Assembly: GCA_021775495.1 (NCBI GenBank)
Contig: JAJFHT010000018.1
Span: 1 to 50,259 of the forward strand
DNA from: Hyphomicrobiales bacterium
GTDB taxonomy: Bacteria; Pseudomonadota; Alphaproteobacteria; Rhizobiales; Rhizobiaceae
DNA length: 50,259 bases
Direction of reading: 5' to 3'
The notes below the pieces were generated by a model. It was not told the DNA's origin and did not search any database. It saw nothing but the letters and a program-made list of their open reading frames with translations. How positions within the stretch are numbered: position 1 is the stretch's first letter; each line of letters opens with the position of its first letter. The position numbers and the translations under genes were made by a program. This document shows positions 34,809 to 42,843 of this stretch, one piece after another.

Positions 34809-34896
34809 GGCTAGACGCGAAGCGCAGCGCGATGCGGGGCATCGGGCAAGCTTTGCAACGACGTCCGGTGAGCCGATCTGGCCCACCGAAGGCCGG
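34809..34896 (-). repeat. Diverged relative of the 36 kb foldback element
   Basis: Read on the minus strand, this segment aligns over about 88 bp with 36511-36598. Shared blocks are GGCCTTCGGTGG, ATCGGC, GTCGTTGC, CCGATGC, GCATCGC and TCGCG, with small gaps; about 70 percent of positions agree by eye. Terminal repeats are not visible here, so it is an older or truncated copy in the opposite orientation. Confidence 0.6.
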
Positions 34897-35066
34897 CTTT
34901 TCAGGCCCGCTGGACATCGTTAGGCTCTATTTGTGGTCGTAAAGACCACGGCATAGACCCTGCCTCGCCAGCAAACCTGAAACGCCGGTCAAACGATTCA
35001 AGCTAACCAGGAAATGATCTTCAACAGTTGTATGGATGCCCAGGGCAATCCCGGCTGTCGCGGATA

Positions 35067-36197
35067 TCACTCCGCCAATTGCCGCGCCGCGACCGAATAG
35101 CCACCTCCGGCACCGTCGACAAAATGAACGTGATCTGAGGACAAAACCGAAGGGGCGACACAGGTCATCAGCGCTTCATCCTGCTCGTGCAGCCCATAGC
35201 GTATCAGACCTTCGGCAACCGCCGCATCCAGGGTCTTTCTTAGTTTTTCAATTGTTTGCGTCGAACAGTCGACGGTCATCAGAAGGCCGTCATCATATTT
35301 TTGAAAGTCGGTATTCGCCGCCATTTCACGCCGGTAGCGATTGGGCTCGAAGGAACCGAGCCTGATGCCGAGTTTGAATATCAGCCAGGTAAATGCCGCC
35401 AGGACGAAGACCCGGACCTGCTGTTTCAAACGGAACCCGTCTCCATCTGGAAGTCTCGCCTGAAGCCTCAGTGACGAGGGCCGCAGGACAACTTTCGGCC
35501 CTTCCTCAGGAACCGGGTTTGACGAGTTGGTTTCTTCCAGCATGGCGATGATTTGTGAAAGGATTTCAGTAAACCGGTTTTCCTCCGCCTTGGCGCCCTG
35601 TTTGACGATCAGTGAAACGATCTTGCCGTTTTTGGGTTGAATCGATCCCCATTGACAGGACAGTCCGGTCAGATCCGGTTGATCTTCCGGAGCGGATTTT
35701 TCCAACCTGATAGTGCCGGCTTTCAGCTGTTCGGTCGCCCATTCCATGCCGCCGCCGGTGAACATCGTGTAGCGGACATGTTCGGATGCACGCCAGAACG
35801 CCACCCGGACATCGTGTCCTGCGGTTCGAATGTCGGACACGCGGGTCATGCCGACTCGCAGTTCAAGCTGAAGATCGCGTTCGACCCAGCCGGCTGTCCG
35901 CGACAGCGCGTCACCGGCGGTGTAGGCCTGATCCGGTGCAACGGCGAATCCCGCGCCGTCGCCGCCAAAGGCATAGAGCGACAGATCGCCGGAAAGCGCA
36001 TTGGAAACGGCGCTGATGGTCCCGGCGCCGGCCAGATTGACCGATTTGTATTTGCCGGCGTCCGCCGCTTCGGTCGAATTGACCACGTCGGAAAGACAGA
36101 TCACCCAATCCGCCGGAAGCGGCACATAGCGCGATGGATCCGCCACTTCGGAGAAATGGTCCAGCATCGGTATCCTGTCCACCCAGGCATGGCGCAC
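35067..36197 (-). CDS. DUF3095 protein, class III nucleotidyl-cyclase-like
   Basis: A 376-residue protein with a GTG start behind AAAGGA. The first 130 residues resemble a class III cyclase: ICLSDVVNSTEA (Asp37), YAFGGDGAGF (Asp80) and ELRVGMTRV (Arg114) correspond to the two metal-binding aspartates and the RxGxxxG stretch. The middle (GHDVRVAFWRAS, YTMFTGGGMEWA) is DUF3095-specific. A C-terminal part with a possible membrane-associated helix (VRVFVLAAFTWLIFKLGI) follows. Activity on ATP or GTP has not been shown for the family as far as I know. Confidence 0.8.
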   Translation of the reverse strand: MRHAWVDRIPMLDHFSEVADPSRYVPLPADWVICLSDVVNSTEAADAGKYKSVNLAGAGTISAVSNALSGDLSLYAFGGDGAGFAVAPDQAYTAGDALSRTAGWVERDLQLELRVGMTRVSDIRTAGHDVRVAFWRASEHVRYTMFTGGGMEWATEQLKAGTIRLEKSAPEDQPDLTGLSCQWGSIQPKNGKIVSLIVKQGAKAEENRFTEILSQIIAMLEETNSSNPVPEEGPKVVLRPSSLRLQARLPDGDGFRLKQQVRVFVLAAFTWLIFKLGIRLGSFEPNRYRREMAANTDFQKYDDGLLMTVDCSTQTIEKLRKTLDAAVAEGLIRYGLHEQDEALMTCVAPSVLSSDHVHFVDGAGGGYSVAARQLAE

Positions 36198-36385
36198 TGA
36201 TCGATCCTTTCAATGTCATATTCCGGACGGGAAAACGCGTTGGCTTGCTCCGAAGCCTGGTCAGGCGCCAAGGGCCGCCGGTCGCAGTCATTTCCGATCA
36301 CACTCTGAACTACGTTCGTATTGCCTATCGGGATCACATGCACTCCCGGATCAACCGTGAGGCCTGAACGAGGTTACCAAGTTAA

Positions 36386-36646
36386 TACCAACGGTCCTTG
36401 ATAGTGACCCATCTGACCGGAGAGATTTTGCGTTGCGACAAGGCGCGCCGTGCGTGGTGATGCCCCGCATCATGAGCGCGGTGCAACGCCGGCACGGCGC
36501 AAAAGATCCTGGCCTTCGGTGGAACATATCGGCCTGCAGGCGTCGTTGCGCTGACTTGACCGATGCACTGCATCGCTCTGCACATCGCGCCTAACCTGCA
36601 GGCCGATATGTCCCATCAGATGAGTCACTATCAAGGACCGTTGGTA
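36386..36646. mobile_element. 261-bp foldback (MITE-like) element
   Basis: Terminal inverted repeats of about 31 bp (36386-36416 and 36616-36646) match with one mismatch, beginning TACCAACGGTCCTTGATAG. TAA stands on both sides, as a 3-bp target duplication would. Inside is a second exact inverted repeat of 17 bp (36524-36540 with 36595-36611) plus short hairpins such as CGATGC-ACT-GCATCG. No transposase frame fits within it. It lies between the DUF3095 gene start and the end of the Fe3+ importer operon. Such elements move with a transposase supplied elsewhere. Confidence 0.85.
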
Positions 36647-36653
36647 TAATACT

Positions 36654-36833
36654 TCAATCCCGACGAGAGCGGACAAACGGAATAAGAAACACCAAACAGG
36701 CAATCAGAAACAGTACTGCGCCAACCAGCGCGGCGATATCGCCGCTGCGGAGCGCGGAAACAAGAAATCCCAGAGCTGATCCAACAAACAACAGCCAGCC
36801 GAGGAAGTTGATCCTGCGATCGCTTATCGGCAT
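36654..36833 (-). CDS. 59-residue two-helix membrane protein of the importer operon
   Basis: The frame begins at an ATG eight bases after the ATPase stop and encodes MPISDRRINFLGWLLFVGSALG..., a first helix of about 20 residues. A short loop (LRSGDIAAL) and a second helix (VGAVLFLIACLVFLIPFV) follow, then a basic end, RSRRD. The close spacing and clean hydrophobic pattern make it a real fourth gene of the operon. The foldback element starts 8 bp past its stop. Function unknown. Confidence 0.7.
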   Translation of the reverse strand: MPISDRRINFLGWLLFVGSALGFLVSALRSGDIAALVGAVLFLIACLVFLIPFVRSRRD

Positions 36834-36841
36834 CGCCGTTC

Positions 36842-37921
36842 TCAGGAACCCGGCAGCAGCACCGGGCCGGACGGAGCAAAGACCATGGAGACTTCGGTAC
36901 CGGTCGCAAAAACATCGTCGACATTGCCCGACACGGCAAACAGCCGGCCGAATTCGGTTTCGACGGTGTATTCCATCTGGGCGCCGACATAGGTGGCTTT
37001 GGCGACAGTCGCCGGAATGCAGTTTTTCAAATCCGCCCTGCGCAACTCGACGCGGGCCGGCCGGACGGCCAGTGTCGCCGGGCCCGGCGGCAGTCCGCGG
37101 GCAGGGATTTTTTGCCGGTACGTTCCGATGCTGATCGTCGCAATGTCTGCTTTCACGTTCTCGACCACACAGTCGAGCAGGTTTGCCTCTCCGATGAAAT
37201 CGGCGACGAAGTGGTCGTTCGGCAGTTCGTACAATTCGCGCGGACTTCCCTCCTGGGCGATTCTGGCATTGCTCATGACCACGATCCTGTCCGACACCGC
37301 CAGCGCTTCTTCCTGGTCATGTGTCACATAGACCACGGTCAGTCCGAGCGATTGCTGGATGTCCCGGATTTCCTCGCGGACCTGCCGGCGCAGCTTGGCG
37401 TCGAGATTCGACAGCGGTTCATCGAACAGCAGAACCTGGGGTTCGAGCACCAGTGCGCGGGCGACGGCGACCCTTTGCTGCTGACCACCGGAGAGTTCCG
37501 ATGGCAGACGGTCTGCATATGGTTTCAGCCCGACAAGATCGAGCCCGGCCAGCGCCCTGTCGCGGCACTCGTCTTTCCTGAATCCGGAAAATTTCAGCCC
37601 ATAGGACACGTTCTCGATGACATTCATATGCGGAAACAGCGCATAGGACTGGAACACCATCGAGACATCGCGGTCGGTGGCCGGAAGTTTGGTCACGTCC
37701 TCGGCGCCGATCAGGATCTGGCCGGCGGTCGCCATTTCGAGGCCGGCGATCATCCGCAGGGTCGTGGTCTTGCCGCAGCCGGACGGGCCAAGCAGGGTGA
37801 CCAGCCTGCCGGGTTCGATCTCCAGGCTGATATTGTCTACTGCCGTCACGTCACGTCCGTAGACCTTGGTGACATTGCGAAACGAAACCGAGGCGGCCTT
37901 GCTGTTGGTGATGCTGTTCAT
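36842..37921 (-). CDS. Fe3+-type ABC transporter ATPase
   Basis: A 359-residue ATPase of the FbpC/AfuC/PotA group: Walker A GPSGCGKTT, FQSYALFPHM, LSGGQQQRVAVARAL, LLFDEPLSNLDAKLR, THDQEEAL, then the TOBE regulatory domain with LAVRPARVELR. It powers the permease encoded just upstream; the two genes overlap by 4 bp (ATGA). Confidence 0.93.
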   Translation of the reverse strand: MNSITNSKAASVSFRNVTKVYGRDVTAVDNISLEIEPGRLVTLLGPSGCGKTTTLRMIAGLEMATAGQILIGAEDVTKLPATDRDVSMVFQSYALFPHMNVIENVSYGLKFSGFRKDECRDRALAGLDLVGLKPYADRLPSELSGGQQQRVAVARALVLEPQVLLFDEPLSNLDAKLRRQVREEIRDIQQSLGLTVVYVTHDQEEALAVSDRIVVMSNARIAQEGSPRELYELPNDHFVADFIGEANLLDCVVENVKADIATISIGTYRQKIPARGLPPGPATLAVRPARVELRRADLKNCIPATVAKATYVGAQMEYTVETEFGRLFAVSGNVDDVFATGTEVSMVFAPSGPVLLPGS

Positions 37922-40125
37922 GTCGAATTTTCCATTCGCCGTCCGATTTCGGTTCGCCCGACAACAAGTTGCAGCAATGCGATGGCCAGCAGCATGACAA
38001 AGATCAGCGTGGTGGAATAGGCGATCGCCAGGCCGTAATCATTGTTTTCCACCCTGCCGATAATGTAGCTGGTGGCCATGTCGTATTCGGCGCTGACCAA
38101 AAAAATCACCGCCGAGATCGCTGTCATCGCCCGGACGAAGGAATAGACAAGTGCGGCCAGGATGGCCGGCCGCATCAAGGGCAGGATGATCTGCCGGAAA
38201 GTCTGCGCGCTATTTGCCCCGAGTGTCAGCGAACTTTCATCGAGGCTCTTGTCGAGCTGGCTCATTGAAGCAATGCCGGCGCGGATTCCAACCGGCATGT
38301 TGCGAAAAATGAAACTGACCACCAGAATGATGCCCGTGCCGGTGATTTCGATCGGCGGGACATTGAAGGCCAGGATATAGCTGACGCCGATCACTGTTCC
38401 GGGAATGGCGAAACTCAGCATGGTTCCGAACTCGAACGAGTTCTTTCCGGCAAAATTCTGCCGGGTCAGCAGGTAGGCGGTGATCAACCCGACGGCGGCG
38501 GTCAGCGGCGCGGCGATCGCGGCGATCTGAACGGTTGTCCAGAAACTGTTCCAGGCCGAGCCCGTCCAGCGGATACCGGCGTCTTCGAAGCGCACCGAGA
38601 ACGCCGTCACATAATGTTTGAACGTGAGCGTGTTGTTGACCCCCCACAGCTCGACCACCGAACCATAGAGGATCATCGCGTAAATGATCACGGTGAACAG
38701 TGCCCAGAACGCACCCATCAGATAGACGGGTATCGCGAGGCCGCCGGGCATGTTCGGGTGTATCCCGGCATCGCCCTTGCCGGTAACGGTGGTGTAGGAT
38801 TTTTTGCCGAGCCAGGCCCGCTGGGCGTAAAAGGCTGAAAGGGTGAAACCCAGCAGCACGATGGCCAGAACGGCAGCTCTGCCCTGATCATATTGCGCGC
38901 CGACAATGGCAAAGAAGATTTCGGTCGACAGCACGTCGAAATTACCGCCCAGAACCAGCGGATTGCCGAAATCAGCCATGCTTTCGATGAAACCGAGCAG
39001 AAACGCATTCGCCAGGCCCGGCCGCATCAGCGGCAATGAGACGGTGCGGAAGACCTGCCAGCGATTGGCGCGAAGCGTCTGCGCGGCCTCTTCCATCGAC
39101 GGGCTGACGCTTTCGACGACGCCGATCAGCACCAGAAAGGCAATCGGTGTGAAGGCCAGCAATTGCGCGATCAGCACGCCGGGCATGCCGTAGACCCAGC
39201 GTGTCGGCTGGATGCCGAACAGATCGGAGACAAAGACGGTGACGGAACCGGACAGGCCGAACAGCAGGATCAGCGCCAGGCCGATGACGAAGGGCGGCGT
39301 GATGATCGGCAGAACAGTCAGGGCACGCAGCAGCCGCTTGTGGCGAAAGCCGGACCGGGTGACGATCAGCGCGAAAACGAGGCCGAGCACGGTTGTCAGC
39401 AGGCCGACCAGTACAGCGAGAAAAAACGAGTTCCAGGCCACGCCGCAGCGGTTGCCGCCGGTCAGGCAACCCAGACTCCAGAGCCGGGTTTCGAAGAATT
39501 TTGCGAAAAAGACGGCAGCGGAATAACCGCCGTCATCGGTGATGAACGCGGCGGTCAGCATCCGCACGATCGGAAAGAATACGAAAGCGGCAACAATCGC
39601 GATGACGAAACCGATAGACGAGACGACGAAGACATCGCCATTGATGGCGCCGCGAGCGGCAATACCCTGGGTCAGCAGGAACAGAAAAGCCGTCGCCAAC
39701 AGCATGGCACCGTAACCCATGCCGAATTGCCGGTCGTCCAAAGCACCGAACAGGGCTTCGAGCCAGCCGTAGTTCCAGCCGCGAAGACCGATGCCGAACC
39801 CTTGTGCGATCAGCCAGGCAAGGCCGAACGCCCCGGATCCGATCAGAATTTTTGCATAAGCGGAGGAGTTCTTGGGCAGACGCAACGCAAACGGAGCTGC
39901 AAGCATCGGTAGCAGCATCGGTGCGAGCCAGGGTTTTTCTCCCTGGCCGGCAAGAAAGATCAAGGGAGCGTAGTCACTGTCCTGGGGATAGCCGTCGAAC
40001 AGCCATTCAAATGTCCAGAAATCTTCAACGCCATACCATGGTAGCAAGACAAGTCCGGCCCAGCCGGCAATGATCCAGAAGATCAGAACCGGCCGGGCAT
40101 TGTTGCCGGGCGAACTGCCGCGCAC
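37918..40125 (-). CDS. Fe3+-type ABC transporter permease, fused double subunit
   Basis: A 735-residue membrane protein combining two permease halves. Each has an EAA loop for the ATPase: EEAAQTLRANRWQVFRTVSLPL in the first half, ESSLTLGANSAQTFRQIILPL in the second. About 14 to 16 membrane helices are predicted, including an N-terminal extra block of four to five. This is the FbpB/AfuB architecture. The start is three bases after the binding-protein stop. With the binding protein and ATPase it imports one substrate, iron or a sugar phosphate in known relatives. Confidence 0.92.
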   Translation of the reverse strand: MRGSSPGNNARPVLIFWIIAGWAGLVLLPWYGVEDFWTFEWLFDGYPQDSDYAPLIFLAGQGEKPWLAPMLLPMLAAPFALRLPKNSSAYAKILIGSGAFGLAWLIAQGFGIGLRGWNYGWLEALFGALDDRQFGMGYGAMLLATAFLFLLTQGIAARGAINGDVFVVSSIGFVIAIVAAFVFFPIVRMLTAAFITDDGGYSAAVFFAKFFETRLWSLGCLTGGNRCGVAWNSFFLAVLVGLLTTVLGLVFALIVTRSGFRHKRLLRALTVLPIITPPFVIGLALILLFGLSGSVTVFVSDLFGIQPTRWVYGMPGVLIAQLLAFTPIAFLVLIGVVESVSPSMEEAAQTLRANRWQVFRTVSLPLMRPGLANAFLLGFIESMADFGNPLVLGGNFDVLSTEIFFAIVGAQYDQGRAAVLAIVLLGFTLSAFYAQRAWLGKKSYTTVTGKGDAGIHPNMPGGLAIPVYLMGAFWALFTVIIYAMILYGSVVELWGVNNTLTFKHYVTAFSVRFEDAGIRWTGSAWNSFWTTVQIAAIAAPLTAAVGLITAYLLTRQNFAGKNSFEFGTMLSFAIPGTVIGVSYILAFNVPPIEITGTGIILVVSFIFRNMPVGIRAGIASMSQLDKSLDESSLTLGANSAQTFRQIILPLMRPAILAALVYSFVRAMTAISAVIFLVSAEYDMATSYIIGRVENNDYGLAIAYSTTLIFVMLLAIALLQLVVGRTEIGRRMENST

Positions 40126-40128
40126 GGA

Positions 40129-41154
40129 TTATTGCGGCAGTGTGGACACCTCGTCGTCCCATTTTTTCAGCAGGCGTTTGCGCTCGTCGCTGGAGCCGTA
40201 TTTGGCGAAATCATAATCGATCAGCTTGATCGAGGCGAGGTCGGGCGCCTTGTCGGATGTCGGCGCGCTTTTGTTCGATGGCACCTGAAACGCATTGACC
40301 TTCAACGCCAGTGCCTGCGCATCTGCACTGAGAGCCCAGTCGTAGAACTTCTGCGCGCTTTCGGCGTTCCGGGCACCCTTGATGATCGACATCGATCCAA
40401 TCTCGTAGCCGGTGCCTTCGCATGGTGCCACCACCTTGATCGGGAATCCGGCAGCCGCCTGCTTGACCGCATCATGCATGAACACGATGCCGATTGTGCT
40501 CTCGCCGCGGGCTGCCGCCTTGATCGGTGCTGATCCCGACTTGGTATACTGGTTGATGTTCTTGTGCAGGCCCTTCATGAACTCGAACCCTTCATCCTCG
40601 CCGAACAGCTGCACGATCGTGGCAAGTGTCGTATAGGCGGTGCCGGATGAATTGGGATTGGCCATCTGGACATGGCCCTTGTACTCGGCCTTCAACAGGT
40701 CTTTCCAGCAACTCGGTTCCGGCAGATTGTTCTTGGCCAGCAATTCGGTGTTGTAGCCATATCCGAGCGCGCCGGAATAAATGCCGATGGTCCGGTCGCC
40801 GGCCGATTTGGCCTGTGACAGGGCCCAGTCCTGCAATTCACCGCGCATCGGTGTGACATAGGCCTCGGTCAGGCCCTCCTCAGCCGCCTGAAGATGCGGA
40901 TCGCCGGTACCGCCCCACCAGACATCGCCTTTCGGGTTCGATCCTTCCGCCTTGACCTGCGCAAAGGTTTCGCCCGAGCTCTTGCGGGTCATGTTGACCT
41001 TGATCCCTGTGGCGTCCTGGAACCCGTTGGCCATCAGCTGGCACCAATCTTCCTGGGCGCTGCAATAATAGGTCAGCTTGTCGGCCGCATAGGCGGTCGA
41101 CCCCATCAATATTGTGAGCAGGCCCACCGTGGCCGCCGTTGTCTTGATGCGCAT
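40129..41154 (-). CDS. Fe3+/AfuA-type ABC substrate-binding protein
   Basis: A 341-residue periplasmic protein with signal peptide MRIKTTAATVGLLTILMGS and cleavage after AYA. Features include LTYYCSAQEDWCQLM, GDVWWGGTGDPHLQAAEEG and GIVFMHDAVKQAAAG. The group includes iron-binding FbpA proteins and AfuA of Actinobacillus, which binds hexose phosphates, so the ligand is open. I see no double-tyrosine iron motif and no RirA, Irr or Fur box in the 135-bp promoter region. GGGAGAG precedes the ATG; it is the first gene of the operon. Confidence 0.88.
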   Translation of the reverse strand: MRIKTTAATVGLLTILMGSTAYAADKLTYYCSAQEDWCQLMANGFQDATGIKVNMTRKSSGETFAQVKAEGSNPKGDVWWGGTGDPHLQAAEEGLTEAYVTPMRGELQDWALSQAKSAGDRTIGIYSGALGYGYNTELLAKNNLPEPSCWKDLLKAEYKGHVQMANPNSSGTAYTTLATIVQLFGEDEGFEFMKGLHKNINQYTKSGSAPIKAAARGESTIGIVFMHDAVKQAAAGFPIKVVAPCEGTGYEIGSMSIIKGARNAESAQKFYDWALSADAQALALKVNAFQVPSNKSAPTSDKAPDLASIKLIDYDFAKYGSSDERKRLLKKWDDEVSTLPQ

Positions 41155-41289
41155 GTTTCTCTCCCTGTTTTTGTTTTCTCAAAATGAGGCTAGGACAAGT
41201 CTGCGCGTGTGACAATCGCGCCAATGAAATTGAGCCCGGGAGCAACTGGCTCGGAACGCAAGTCCCGGATATAAAACCGTGACACAAAA

Positions 41290-41904
41290 ATGCCGCTAGC
41301 GGGGTCTGAAACCGGTGCGATCGTTATGATGTCGATGCTGCGTTATCTCAGCCATCCCCAGGTCGAGATCGTTCCGGATCGACCGGTTCCACAATGGGGA
41401 TTGTCGAAACTTGGACGCCAGCGAACACTTTCGGTGCGCTACGCCCATGCCCTGCGGGCGACCCGCAGAATTGTCAGCAGCACAGAGACCAAAGCCGTCG
41501 AAACGGCTTCCATTCTGGCCGAAGCGCTTGGGCTTGAACCGGAATTGAGGCCGGCAATGCACGAGAATGACCGCAGTGCGACGGGTTTCCTCGAGCCAGG
41601 GGAATTCGAAGCGGTGGCGGATCGGTTTTTCGCCGAACCCGATAAAAGTGTGCGTGGCTGGGAGCGGGCGATCGATGCGCAAACGCGTATCGTCAGGGAG
41701 ATTGTTTCGGTTCTGGAAACACACCGAGGCGGCGATATTCTGATCGTCGGTCATGGCGGTGTCGGCACACTGCTTTACTGCCATTTCGCTGGCTTGCCGA
41801 TTTCACGAAGTAGTGACCAGCCGCCGGGAGGCGGAAATTTTTTCACGGTCCAGCACGAATCGGGCAATGTCCAACACTCATGGCGTCCAATGGAAGAATT
41901 GTGA
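41290..41904 (+). CDS. Histidine-phosphatase-fold protein with SHP in place of RHG
   Basis: A phosphoglycerate-mutase-like protein of 190-204 residues; the start could be 41290 or the ATG at 41326, neither with a good ribosome site. The C-terminal half is standard: IVSSTETKAVETASILAEALG, NDRSATGFLEPGEFE and ILIVGHGGVGTLLYCH with the second catalytic His. At the N-terminus the usual RHG is replaced by LRYLSHPQV, so the nucleophilic His is kept but the Arg is lost. Divergent from the Fe3+ importer and 30 bp ahead of the aldo/keto reductase gene. Confidence 0.85.
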   Translation: MPLAGSETGAIVMMSMLRYLSHPQVEIVPDRPVPQWGLSKLGRQRTLSVRYAHALRATRRIVSSTETKAVETASILAEALGLEPELRPAMHENDRSATGFLEPGEFEAVADRFFAEPDKSVRGWERAIDAQTRIVREIVSVLETHRGGDILIVGHGGVGTLLYCHFAGLPISRSSDQPPGGGNFFTVQHESGNVQHSWRPMEEL

Positions 41905-41934
41905 CGTTTCACACTCGATCAGCAGGAACTACGA

Positions 41935-42843
41935 ATGACCCCCGATGAAACACCACTTGATCTCGGCAGAACGGGATCATTGAACGGGCGCCCGGTCGGA
42001 CGTCTGGCCTATGGCTGTTGGAGATTTCCCGGTACGCCGCAAGCCGGCGTCGCCGAGAAGATCGAAACGGCTTTTGAGATCGGTGCCAATGTGATCGACA
42101 CGGCGGATATTTACGGTGCGGGGGAGGCCGAGAATATGCTGGGAAGCTGGCTCGGCGAGCAACCGTCGCGCCGGGACGACATGGTTCTTGTCACAAAGGG
42201 CGGCATCACCCCGCCGATCCCGTACAATTCGTCAAAAGACCATCTGATCGGCGCGTGCGAGGCGTCACTGCGGCGGCTGCGGACCGATCATGTCGATCTT
42301 TATCTCATCCATCGGCCCGACATTCTCACCGGCGCCGAAGAAGCTGCAGCGGCATTGACGGCTCTGAAAGACAGCGGCAAGGCCGCAGCCGTCGGCGTGT
42401 CGAATTATTCGCTGGAACAGACCCGGGCGCTGCAGGCCTTCCTCGATTTTCCGCTTGCCGCGATCCAGCCGGAGATCTCGGCCTGGGCGACGGATGCGCT
42501 GTTTGACGGCCTGCTCGACCATGCCCAGGCGGCCCGTCTGCTGCCGATGGCCTGGTCACCACTGGCCGGTGGTATTCTGGCGACGGGAGCTGCACCCGAA
42601 AAAGGCACGGACCGGTTTGAAAAACTGATCGAGGTGCTCGACCGGATTGCAGAGGCAAGCAATGTCGGGCGCGATTGCGTGGCCCTGGCTTGGCTGCTGG
42701 CGCATCCCGTCGGCATCATGCCGATAATCGGTACACAGTCGGTGGACCGCATCAGAGCGTCGGCGAAAGCATATGAGGTCAAGCTGACCCGCCGCGACTG
42801 GTATGAAGTTCTGGAGGCCGGTCTTGGCCAGCGGATGCCGTGA
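41935..42843 (+). CDS. Aldo/keto reductase
   Basis: A 302-residue TIM-barrel NADPH reductase. DTADIYGAGEAENMLG carries the catalytic Asp and Tyr, VLVTKGG the Lys, and LYLIHRPDI the His; the C-terminal cofactor site is PIIGTQSVDRIR. It resembles YdhF-type reductases and probably reduces an aldehyde or ketone in the cytoplasm. It follows the phosphatase-fold gene in the same direction. Its stop directly abuts the stop of the convergent TadG-like gene (TGATCA), with no bases between. Confidence 0.9.
   Translation: MTPDETPLDLGRTGSLNGRPVGRLAYGCWRFPGTPQAGVAEKIETAFEIGANVIDTADIYGAGEAENMLGSWLGEQPSRRDDMVLVTKGGITPPIPYNSSKDHLIGACEASLRRLRTDHVDLYLIHRPDILTGAEEAAAALTALKDSGKAAAVGVSNYSLEQTRALQAFLDFPLAAIQPEISAWATDALFDGLLDHAQAARLLPMAWSPLAGGILATGAAPEKGTDRFEKLIEVLDRIAEASNVGRDCVALAWLLAHPVGIMPIIGTQSVDRIRASAKAYEVKLTRRDWYEVLEAGLGQRMP

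Larger units (their letters stand above)
34748..35066. other. Intergenic region with repeat relics
   Basis: About 320 bp. It holds a LacI-type operator-like palindrome near 34776, a segment related to the 36 kb foldback element (34809-34896), and a small hairpin GTGGTC-GTAAA-GACCAC at 34933-34949. No coding frame looks real. Confidence 0.5.

Noticed and set aside
41155-41289. Iron-responsive box (RirA, Irr or Fur) ahead of the Fe3+-type importer
   Set aside because: No recognisable box was found, which is also why iron as substrate is left open.
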